The notes below the pieces were generated by a model, which saw only the letters and a program-made list of their open reading frames with translations, was not told the DNA's origin and made no database searches. From Clostridia bacterium (GTDB lineage: Bacteria; Bacillota; Clostridia; Christensenellales; Borkfalkiaceae): a DNA stretch of 20,297 bases. How positions within the stretch are numbered: position 1 is the first letter of the stretch; each line of letters opens with the position of its first letter. The stretch spans positions 1-20,297 of the forward strand of contig CAAGLC010000083.1 of the NCBI GenBank assembly GCA_900770685.1. Direction: 5' to 3'. The translations under genes were made by a program, and so were the position numbers. Positions 14,966 to 20,297 of this stretch are shown here, one piece after another.

Positions 14966-16273
14966 ATGAGCCAAAGATATTATCAAAAAGAAATAGAAAC
15001 AATGCCCGTTGAAGAGATTAAAAAACTTCAATCGGAAAAACTTGTAAAACAAGTAAAACACGTTTACGAAAACGTTGAGTATTACCGTAATTTAATGGAT
15101 AAAAAAGGCGTTAAGCCTGAAGATATTAAAGGAATTGAAGATTTACATAAATTGCCTTTTTTAACTAAAGCAGACCTAAGGGACGCTTATCCATACGGAT
15201 TGCTCGGCAAACCTTTAGATGAGTGCGTTAGAATTCACTCGACCTCAGGAACGACGGGTAAGAGAGTAGTTGCCTTTTATACCCAGCACGACGTTGACTT
15301 GTGGGAAGACTGTTGCGCAAGGGCTATCGTAGCGGCAGGTGGAACGAAAGAAGACGTTTGTCAAGTTGCGTACGGATACGGTTTATTTACCGGTGGAGCA
15401 GGACTTCACGGTGGTTCGCACAGAGTTGGCTGTTTAACGTTACCAATGTCTTCAGGAAACACGGATAGACAAATTCAGTTTATGGAAGATTTAGGCGCAA
15501 CTATATTATGCTGTACGCCTTCGTACGCTTCATATATAGGCGAATCGTTAAAGGAAAAGGGCTATAAGCCCCAAGATATTCCGCTAAAGGCGGGAATATT
15601 CGGCGCAGAACCTTGGACGGAAGAGATGCGTAGAAATATAGAACAAACTTTAGGCATTAAAGCGTACGATATTTACGGTTTAACCGAAACGTCGGGGCCC
15701 GGAGTTTCTTTCGAGTGTTCCGAACAAACTGGTATGCATATAAACGAAGACCATTTTTTAGCGGAAATTATAGATCCCGATACCGGCGAAGTGTTACCGG
15801 AAGGAGAAAAGGGCGAGTTAGTGTTCACCGCTTTAGATAAAGAAGCCTTTCCGTTATTGCGTTACCGTACCCGTGATATATGCGTTCTTACAAGGAAAAA
15901 ATGTTCGTGTGGAAGAACCTTTATAAAAATGGCAAAACCGATGGGAAGAACGGACGATATGTTAATAATTAGGGGAGTTAACGTATTCCCAAGTCAAATC
16001 GAAACGGTATTGTTAAACGAAGGATACGAGCCTAATTATCAAATTATAATAGACAGAGTTAATAATAACGACACGTTTAACGTTAACGTTGAAATGACGG
16101 CGGAGAAATTTACCGATAAGGTTAGTGAAATTCTCGCTATGGAAAAGGCTTTAACGGAAGCGCTAAAAACTATGTTAGGAATAAGCCCTACCGTTCGTCT
16201 AGTTGCTCCTAAAACTATAGTTAGAAGCGAAGGAAAGGCAGTTAGAGTTATTGATAAGCGTAAATTAATATAA
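14966..16273 (+). CDS. paaK: Phenylacetate-CoA ligase
   Basis: ANL-superfamily arylacetate-CoA ligase of 435 residues, normal for PaaK; it makes phenylacetyl-CoA (or a ring-substituted analogue) from the acid, ATP and CoA. Seen in order: the N-terminal PaaK region ending LHKLPFLTKADLRDAYPYG (61-78, near-typical), the P-loop STSGTTGK (92-99), YGLTETSGPG (adenylate-binding), RYRTRDICVL, GRTDDMLIIRGVNVFPSQIE (hinge and start of the C-terminal lid) and RSEGKAVRVIDKR at the end (the EGKA..R motif near the catalytic lysine). The ribosome site AAAGGGGA lies before ATG 14966. It sits between the SSF transporter and the ACT protein in one T-box-controlled operon. Known: in anaerobes this enzyme is often paired with indolepyruvate-type ferredoxin oxidoreductase and can work towards aromatic amino acids. 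The exact aryl acid is unknown. Confidence 0.93.
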   Translation: MSQRYYQKEIETMPVEEIKKLQSEKLVKQVKHVYENVEYYRNLMDKKGVKPEDIKGIEDLHKLPFLTKADLRDAYPYGLLGKPLDECVRIHSTSGTTGKRVVAFYTQHDVDLWEDCCARAIVAAGGTKEDVCQVAYGYGLFTGGAGLHGGSHRVGCLTLPMSSGNTDRQIQFMEDLGATILCCTPSYASYIGESLKEKGYKPQDIPLKAGIFGAEPWTEEMRRNIEQTLGIKAYDIYGLTETSGPGVSFECSEQTGMHINEDHFLAEIIDPDTGEVLPEGEKGELVFTALDKEAFPLLRYRTRDICVLTRKKCSCGRTFIKMAKPMGRTDDMLIIRGVNVFPSQIETVLLNEGYEPNYQIIIDRVNNNDTFNVNVEMTAEKFTDKVSEILAMEKALTEALKTMLGISPTVRLVAPKTIVRSEGKAVRVIDKRKLI

Positions 16274-16289
16274 GAAGAAGGGGGGTATT

Positions 16290-16721
16290 ATGGCTATACA
16301 ACAACTAACTATTTTTGTGGAAAACAAAAAAGGAGCAGTGGTATCGATAACGGATGCTCTTGCAAAGCATAACGTAAATATTAGGGCGCTATCTATTGCT
16401 GAAACGCAAGAATTTGGAATATTAAGACTAATCGTAAACGAACAGGAAACGGCGTTAGAAACACTTAGAGAACAAGGTCATTTAATAAAGATTACCGACG
16501 TTTTAGGGGTTAAAATTAGCGACGAACCAGGTAAACTTGCCAAAGCGTTAGACGTTTTAGATAAGGCGGAAATTAACGTCGAATACCTTTACGCGTTTAT
16601 GGCTAGAACGGAAAAACACGCATACGTAGTTTTGAGAGTGGAAGACAACGCGTTAGCCGAGAAAGTTTTAACCGAAGCGGGTTATAAAATGATAACCTTA
16701 GCAGACGTTTGCAAATTATAG
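16290..16721 (+). CDS. Tandem ACT-domain amino acid sensor protein
   Basis: Stand-alone protein of 143 residues made of two ACT domains, about 1-67 (QQLTIFVENKKGAVVSITDAL, then NIRALSIAET) and 68-143 (TDVLGVKISDEPGKLAKALD, then INVEYLYAFM). The pattern [strand]-x-PG/KGAL-x-helix-N[I/V] with a following strand is the classic ACT ligand fold, which binds amino acids at domain interfaces. No enzyme or DNA-binding domain is attached. Ribosome site GAAGGGGGG lies before ATG 16290, 16 bases after paaK. Such proteins are often found next to phenylacetate-CoA ligase in anaerobic Firmicutes and others; their role is not established. An inferred role is feedback sensing of Tyr/Phe on the ligase. Confidence 0.9.
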   Translation: MAIQQLTIFVENKKGAVVSITDALAKHNVNIRALSIAETQEFGILRLIVNEQETALETLREQGHLIKITDVLGVKISDEPGKLAKALDVLDKAEINVEYLYAFMARTEKHAYVVLRVEDNALAEKVLTEAGYKMITLADVCKL

Positions 16722-16726
16722 TTAAT

Positions 16727-16755
16727 AAAAAATCGGGCAAAAGCCCGATTTTTTT
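16727..16755. terminator. Bidirectional terminator after the T-box operon
   Basis: AAAAAATCGGGC (16727-16738 region) pairs with GCCCGATTTTTT (16743-16754) around AAAA, with T-runs on both strands. It ends the T-box operon and also overlaps the stop codon of the converging DUF4363 gene. Confidence 0.92.
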
Positions 16756-17131
16756 ATAAAACGTTTTCAATTCTTAGATTAAAGGTTTTAGGAATTTGTT
16801 CGGATAATTCTAATAAGACTTCAATTTTCGAGATAGCGTCTTCCCATTGTTTATCTCTAACTAAGGTTGCAGATTCCGAAAGCCATAAGTCAACTTCTTT
16901 AATTTCCGTATGCGGAATAAAAATGTGTAGATATTTTTTCTTGTTAAGCCAGTTTTTTTGAACGGCGTAAACGTCCTCGATAGTTGCCGTTTGCTCGTCA
17001 ACTTTATCGTATAATACTTCTAAAACGTGGTCGAATTCGGAAAACTGTTTTTTAATAAAGTTAGTTTCGTAAATCGCGCTTGCAACTAAAATCAACGCAA
17101 CTAAAATAAGTGAAACAATCGTTTTTACCAT
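16754..17131 (-). CDS. DUF4363 family protein
   Basis: Small protein of 125 residues with an N-terminal membrane anchor or signal (about residues 4-20, Val/Ile/Leu-rich after a Lys) and an extracellular helical remainder. The segment WLNKKKYLHIFIPHTEIKEVDLWL is the recognisable family block (written here in part: YLHIFIPHTEIKEVD). Known: DUF4363 genes regularly sit directly after DUF421 genes in Clostridia and related bacteria, as here, where the reading frames overlap by 7 bases (17125-17131). The ribosome site GGAGAAGG (minus strand, 17138-17145) lies within the DUF421 gene, which suggests coupled translation. The function is unknown; a membrane complex with the DUF421 protein is the natural inference. 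Confidence 0.85.
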   Translation of the reverse strand: MVKTIVSLILVALILVASAIYETNFIKKQFSEFDHVLEVLYDKVDEQTATIEDVYAVQKNWLNKKKYLHIFIPHTEIKEVDLWLSESATLVRDKQWEDAISKIEVLLELSEQIPKTFNLRIENVL

Positions 17132-17811
17132 CTTATGCCTTCTCCTAAGTTAAATTGACAAACGTTAAATTTTTTATTTTTTTGTTTTAGATAGGCTCTT
17201 CCGTTTCCGTCAACTGTTAAAACTTCGGTGTTTTTCAAAGTTCCGCCGTTTTGTTTTATAAAATCTATAACTTTAGACTTATCGCTCCCAATGAGCGTAA
17301 GATTTTCGTTTATCGTTTTGCCGTCGTCAACTATTAGTAACGGCAAAGAAGTTGGGTCGTTTTCTCGCTGTTTGTTTTCCATAGGCGAAAGTTTTCCGTT
17401 AGATTCAAAGATAGCGTAGGAAAGGTCGTCTAAGGAATAATAACCTAGAGCACGCATAGATTCTATTAAGTCGTCAACGCCGAGATTGTTTTTCTTTAAT
17501 TCCTTAAGGTCAACTCCGTCTTTATTTATAACTATACTCGGCTTTCCGGAAATAATTTTTTTCGCCTTATTCCCCGTAAGTTCAACAAGCGATAAAATTT
17601 GATGAAGTAAAAATAGCGTTAAAACTGCCGTTAAACCGTAAATAAGGGGGATAGAAACGTCTGCCATCGGAATACACGTTAGGTCGGCGATAATAAGAGT
17701 AACGATAAATTCAAAAGGTTGCATTTCTCCTATTTGTCTTTTACCCATTAAACGCATAAGTATTGCTAGGGAAATAAAAATAATTAAAGTTCTCAAGAAT
17801 ATAACGGTCAT
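17125..17811 (-). CDS. DUF421 family membrane protein (YetF type)
   Basis: DUF421/YetF-family membrane protein, 228 residues from ATG 17811. An in-frame TTG at 17862 would add 17 residues, but it overlaps the folT promoter and has no clear ribosome site; ATG 17811 gives an N-terminus of the same length as B. subtilis YetF, although it too has a poor ribosome site. Seen: three N-terminal transmembrane segments, the MRLMGKRQIGEMQPFEFIVT block and the IADLTCIPMADVSIPL block (both family signatures), and then a cytoplasmic domain with GKPSIVINKDGVDLKEL and SYAIFESNGKLS, the latter matching the family's YAI.E.NG.LS. YetF-type proteins are linked to membrane/germination-related roles in Bacillus without a known mechanism. 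Paired with DUF4363. Family assignment is firm. Confidence 0.88.
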   Translation of the reverse strand: MTVIFLRTLIIFISLAILMRLMGKRQIGEMQPFEFIVTLIIADLTCIPMADVSIPLIYGLTAVLTLFLLHQILSLVELTGNKAKKIISGKPSIVINKDGVDLKELKKNNLGVDDLIESMRALGYYSLDDLSYAIFESNGKLSPMENKQRENDPTSLPLLIVDDGKTINENLTLIGSDKSKVIDFIKQNGGTLKNTEVLTVDGNGRAYLKQKNKKFNVCQFNLGEGIRW

Positions 17812-17855
17812 ATTAACAGTATTAATGAAAAACGCAAATTTATTCACCGTTAAAT

Positions 17856-17884
17856 TTGACAAAATTTTTATCTCGTGTTAAAAT
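17856..17884 (+). promoter_or_regulatory. folT promoter
   Basis: A perfect TTGACA (17856-17861), a 17-base spacer and TAAAAT (17879-17884) preceded by TGT. Transcription would start near 17891, exactly at the riboswitch 5' end. The -35 box overlaps the 5' flank of the divergent DUF421 gene. Confidence 0.85.
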
Positions 17885-17887
17885 AAA

Positions 17888-17983
17888 AGCCGTAGAGTAG
17901 CAAAGATGCGTAAAGTGTTGCAAAATGGGATGTCGTTTGCAAACGAAAAGGCTAAGCCTTGCGGTGTCTTTGCGCGTCCGCTA
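17888..17983 (+). promoter_or_regulatory. Tetrahydrofolate (THF) riboswitch
   Basis: It matches the THF riboswitch consensus in order: GTAGAGTAG (17892-17900), a stem CAAAGA/TCTTTG (17901-17906 with 17967-17972), TGCGTAAAGTG (17907-17917), a stem TTGCAAA/TTTGCAA (17918-17924 with 17936-17942), GGGATGTCG between them, a hairpin AAGGC/GCCTT (17948-17952 with 17956-17960), GCGGTG and finally CGTCCGCT (17976-17983 region). Known: THF binding lowers expression of folate transport or synthesis genes. Here it lies ahead of the folate transporter gene, as expected. Confidence 0.93.
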
Positions 17984-18021
17984 ATTTTTTTACGCGTTAT
18001 TTAACGCTATAATTTTATCGG

Positions 18022-18051
18022 TCTCTCTAAAATTATTTGGGAGATTTTTTT
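18022..18051 (+). promoter_or_regulatory. Riboswitch expression platform hiding the folT ribosome site
   Basis: TCTCTC (18022-18027) pairs with GGGAGA (18039-18044), followed by seven Ts (18045-18051) and then the ATG at 18052. The 3' arm is the ribosome binding site. The hairpin could therefore both block translation and end transcription. A small hairpin GCGTT/AACGC (17994-18007) and an ACGCG (17992-17996) able to pair with the aptamer's CGCGT (17973-17977) may form the switch. Confidence 0.65.
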
Positions 18052-18657
18052 ATGCAAAAGTTAAAAGAACTATTCTTATCTGAACTTCTTCTCAAGTCGA
18101 GAAACACTCAAAAAATTGCGTACGTTGGGGTAATGAGCGCATTATTAGTCGTATGTAATATGTTTTTTGAATTTAAACTTGCCGAAACGCAATTTTCATT
18201 AACCATTTTCTTCTCGGCGTTATCGGGAATAATAGTCGGTCCGTTGTTCGGCTTTTTGGTCAGTTTCTTGGGTGATTTCGTGGGTTTTCTATATAACTCC
18301 GGCGGTTATCCGTTTATGCCGTGGATAGGAATTGCAATGGGTGTTACGGCGTTCATTTTCGGGTTTATATTTAACGGAATTAAACTTAATTTTGAGGGCG
18401 AAGAATACGTTAAGGTAGGCGAAGAGTACGTTAAGGTAACTATTTGCTGTATCTTATCCTTTTTGGCGTGTACGATATTGATTAACACCACGGCTTTTTG
18501 GGTGTTTTATAACCTAATGAAAACGCCGTATATAGAGTATCTTTTTACTAGAATTTTCCTTCAAGGTCAAATATTTAACAGTTTGTTTAATTTCGGCTTA
18601 ATTTACGCCTTCGTGCCTATTTTTAATAAACTTAAGAAGATATTAATTAAAAGTTAA
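18052..18657 (+). CDS. folT: ECF transporter folate-binding subunit FolT
   Basis: S component of an energy-coupling factor transporter, 201 residues with about six transmembrane segments; it captures folate and works with a shared EcfA-A'-T module encoded elsewhere. The start is ATG 18052, after GGGAG (18039-18043); TTG 18037 in frame precedes that site and is rejected. Seen: KIAYVGVMSALLVVCNMFFEF in part (the first helix), a long SGIIVGPLFGFLVSFLGDFVGFL-type second region (cited in part: GPLFGFLVSFLGDFVG), GGYPFMPWIGIAMG, and ILINTTAFWVFYN in the C-terminal half, all typical of FolT. The THF riboswitch upstream confirms folate as substrate. A 7-residue tandem duplication (GEEYVKV twice, residues 116-129) sits in a loop. 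It lies head-to-head with DUF421 and tail-to-tail with the flippase gene. Confidence 0.92.
   Translation: MQKLKELFLSELLLKSRNTQKIAYVGVMSALLVVCNMFFEFKLAETQFSLTIFFSALSGIIVGPLFGFLVSFLGDFVGFLYNSGGYPFMPWIGIAMGVTAFIFGFIFNGIKLNFEGEEYVKVGEEYVKVTICCILSFLACTILINTTAFWVFYNLMKTPYIEYLFTRIFLQGQIFNSLFNFGLIYAFVPIFNKLKKILIKS
18397..18438. repeat. 21-base tandem duplication inside folT
   Basis: Two units, 18397-18417 and 18418-18438, differ only at one base (GAA/GAG). They are in frame and encode GEEYVKV twice. This looks like a recent slippage duplication tolerated in a cytoplasmic or outer loop of the transporter. Confidence 0.9.
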
Positions 18658-18662
18658 ATAAG

Positions 18663-18692
18663 GCCTATGCTTTTTTGAGCATAGGCTTTTTT
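18663..18692 (+). terminator. folT terminator, overlapping the flippase gene end
   Basis: GCCTATGCT (18663-18671) pairs with AGCATAGGC (18678-18686), followed by six Ts (18687-18692). It lies within the last codons of the converging minus-strand gene (stop at 18665-18667). The minus-strand side has no clean T-run, so it mainly serves folT. Confidence 0.85.
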
Positions 18693-20200
18693 ATTATCGT
18701 TTTTTTCTTTTTTATGAGGTTATTTTTAACCATATCTAAATCAATTAGGTTAAAGCCGAAGAAAAGAGCGATATTAAATACGACCATAATAAATGAAGTT
18801 GCAACGACCGTTAAAAAACTACCTAAAAGACCTAAAATCATTTTTTCAATCATGACGCCGATTAAGGCTGTGGGTAGAGAAAAGACGATAGATAGCAATA
18901 AAAACCATAACACTTTTGGTTTTTGTTGCGACTTTTTGCAAATAAGTCTTAAATTTAGTAACGAGGTAAGCCCGTAAATAAACAAAAAGCCTATAACGAG
19001 CGAGTAAACGCCCATAAACTTCGGCAAGAACCAAACGCAAGCGAGCATTAATAATCCGCTAATCATATAGAAAAGCAAAACGTTGTTTTCTGCGCCTAAA
19101 GAGTTTAGTATGCTCGTAGTAATGCTTGAAAGACCAACGAAGACGACCAATATGGCCGAGGCAGATAAAAAGTTCCCGCACTCGTGACTGTTAAACACGA
19201 TAATGCCTATTTCTTTCCCGCAAACTAAAAATACGGGGATAAAGAGCGAAGTTAAAAAGAGAGTAAACTTAATAGATTTTTCTATGTCGTTTTTAAGGTT
19301 TAACGATTTTTTATTATAGTAATTTTCTGAAATTTCAGGAATTAATACTAAAGTAAACGAACCTATGAGAGAAGTAGGAATAAAGAGCAAAGGAATTGCT
19401 TGACCTACGGCAGAGCCGAAAAGACTTATTGCTTCGGAGTGAGTTAATCCACTTGCGATAAGTCTTAACGGCAGGATAAAAGAAACTAGCGACATAGATA
19501 AAGAACTAACCGTGCGCATAATGGTAACGGGAGTTGAAGAAACTAAAAGTGGTTTTAACTCGGAAATAGGGTTAGCGAGTTTATTTTTCCTAATAAAGAA
19601 AATGGAAGTGGAAACGATAAAGGAAAAAAGGTATGAAACTATCACGGCTACACCTGCTCTGATAGCGCCGTCGTAAACGCTAGAAGCGTGGTTAATTAGC
19701 ACCACTCCAACGATAATCATACAAATTTCTTCAAGCAGTTCTATTATGCTATAGGGTAAAAAATCTTTATTTCCCCAAAAAACACCGCGAATAACCGAGT
19801 AAACGGAAGTAAAAATTAGTCCGGGCGCGATTATTAAAAAGATTTTCATACATCTTTGGTCGGCGAAAATAAAGGAAAAACTTCCGTTAAAAATAAGTAG
19901 TATTAAGGCTATTGGAACGGAAAGGGATAAAGAAACCGAAAGCCCTGCGGTAATAATTTTGCTAACCTTATCTTGATTTTTTTGCGCTTTATATTTAGCC
20001 ATTAATCTTGAAACGGTTATAGGAATACCCGAACTGATTAAGGTAAATAAAAACCCGAAAGTGCTTAAAGCGACCTGGTATAAACCAACGCCTTCAGAAC
20101 CAATGGTGTGGGACATATATATTCTATAAAGAAACCCTAAAAACTTTTCACAAACAGAAAATACTGTAACTATGGCAACCGTCTTAAAAAACTGTTTCAA
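18665..20200 (-). CDS. SpoVB/MurJ-family lipid flippase (polysaccharide transport)
   Basis: Multidrug/oligosaccharidyl-lipid/polysaccharide (MOP) exporter superfamily protein of 511 residues with about 14 hydrophobic segments, normal for the SpoVB/YtgP/MurJ-like group. Seen: the N-terminal KTVAIVTVFSVCEKFLGFLYRIYMSHTIG-type segment (cited in part: FLGFLYRIYMSHTIGSEGVG) that is typical of SpoVB/YtgP proteins, FTLISSGIPITVSRLMAKY (the Gly-Ile-Pro-hinge and basic loop of the family), GQAIPLLFIPTSLIGSFTLVLIPEISE in the middle, and a basic C-terminus. The start is TTG 20200, six bases after an AGAGG site (20207-20211). These proteins flip lipid-linked oligosaccharides such as lipid II; SpoVB acts in spore cortex synthesis, YtgP and others in vegetative wall growth. 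Which of these applies is unknown. It is far from the tyrosine kinase genes, so a capsule link is not supported. Confidence 0.85.
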   Translation of the reverse strand: MKQFFKTVAIVTVFSVCEKFLGFLYRIYMSHTIGSEGVGLYQVALSTFGFLFTLISSGIPITVSRLMAKYKAQKNQDKVSKIITAGLSVSLSLSVPIALILLIFNGSFSFIFADQRCMKIFLIIAPGLIFTSVYSVIRGVFWGNKDFLPYSIIELLEEICMIIVGVVLINHASSVYDGAIRAGVAVIVSYLFSFIVSTSIFFIRKNKLANPISELKPLLVSSTPVTIMRTVSSLSMSLVSFILPLRLIASGLTHSEAISLFGSAVGQAIPLLFIPTSLIGSFTLVLIPEISENYYNKKSLNLKNDIEKSIKFTLFLTSLFIPVFLVCGKEIGIIVFNSHECGNFLSASAILVVFVGLSSITTSILNSLGAENNVLLFYMISGLLMLACVWFLPKFMGVYSLVIGFLFIYGLTSLLNLRLICKKSQQKPKVLWFLLLSIVFSLPTALIGVMIEKMILGLLGSFLTVVATSFIMVVFNIALFFGFNLIDLDMVKNNLIKKKKTIIKKPMLKKA

Positions 20201-20262
20201 GTCTAACCTCTAAAATCCTTTTTTCTATTCTATTCAAGGGCTAATTCAAATATAATAAAGGT

Positions 20263-20297
20263 ATGAAAAAGTTTTTTTATCGTGTAAAGGCTGGGGA
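20263..20297 (+). CDS. Possible start of a LysM-domain gene, cut by the window end
   Basis: The last 35 bases are open from an ATG at 20263 and read MKKFFYRVKAG, which looks like the start of a LysM domain (YxVKxGDTL). There is a TATAAT at 20251-20256 only seven bases before the ATG and no ribosome site at a normal distance, so a leaderless mRNA is possible. Alternatively the AAAGG...GGGGA near 20285-20297 is the ribosome site of a gene starting beyond the edge. Low certainty. Confidence 0.35.
   Translation, partial: MKKFFYRVKAG

Noticed and set aside
4070..20200. A capsule locus formed by the tyrosine kinase pair and the flippase
   Set aside because: They lie 13 kb apart with housekeeping genes between, and no glycosyltransferase or polymerase gene is present.
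1..20297. CRISPR array, insertion sequence, prophage, tRNA or rRNA
   Set aside because: No regularly spaced repeats, transposase or integrase motifs, terminal inverted repeats or cloverleaf-type sequences were seen; the window is mostly ordinary chromosome.

Overview
This is an AT-rich, tightly packed chromosomal window of a low-GC Gram-positive bacterium, most likely an uncultured or gut-type member of the Clostridia. The signs are strong purine-rich Shine-Dalgarno sites, TTGACA/TATAAT-like promoters, a T-box leader, a THF riboswitch with an ECF-type folate transporter subunit, a DUF421/DUF4363 pair, a YlbM/TmcAL protein, a SpoVB-like flippase, and an archaeal-type aspartyl-tRNA synthetase as found in some Firmicutes. 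No phage, insertion sequence, CRISPR array, tRNA or rRNA is visible. All calls come from reading the sequence; no search or folding program was run.

Layout. 1-2804: the 3' part of addA (recombination helicase/nuclease) and an unknown three-helix membrane protein whose ribosome binding site lies in a terminator-like hairpin. 2892-6135: a small lipoprotein with InlB-type repeats, then a bacterial tyrosine kinase (CpsD-like), its PHP-family phosphatase (CpsB/YwqE-like) and queH. 6182-9779: an archaeal-type aspS (minus), degV/fakB (plus) and tmcAL (minus). 9915-12901: pta-ackA (acetate/ATP production), then the yceD-rpmF pair with its own promoter. 12902-16721: tandem terminators, then a promoter and complete T-box leader (best reading of the specifier: TAC, tyrosine) ahead of a sodium:solute symporter, a phenylacetate-CoA ligase and a tandem-ACT protein. 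16754-17862: DUF421 and DUF4363 on the minus strand. 17856-18657: promoter, THF riboswitch and folT. 18665-20200: a SpoVB/MurJ-family flippase on the minus strand. The last 35 bases may start a LysM-type gene.

The most interesting unit is 13051-16721. A tyrosine-responsive T-box is turned on by amino acid shortage, so it fits a biosynthetic or salvage operon and not a breakdown operon. A transporter, an arylacetate-CoA ligase and an ACT sensor under such a switch suggest uptake and activation of (4-hydroxy)phenylacetate for reductive carboxylation to aromatic 2-oxo acids, and hence to Tyr and Phe. The carboxylating enzyme (indolepyruvate-type ferredoxin oxidoreductase) is not in the window, so this is a hypothesis. 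Also notable are a divergent tyrosine kinase/phosphatase pair with no membrane activator or polysaccharide genes beside it, and two genes (2076 and 18052) where one hairpin appears both to terminate transcription and to hide the ribosome binding site.
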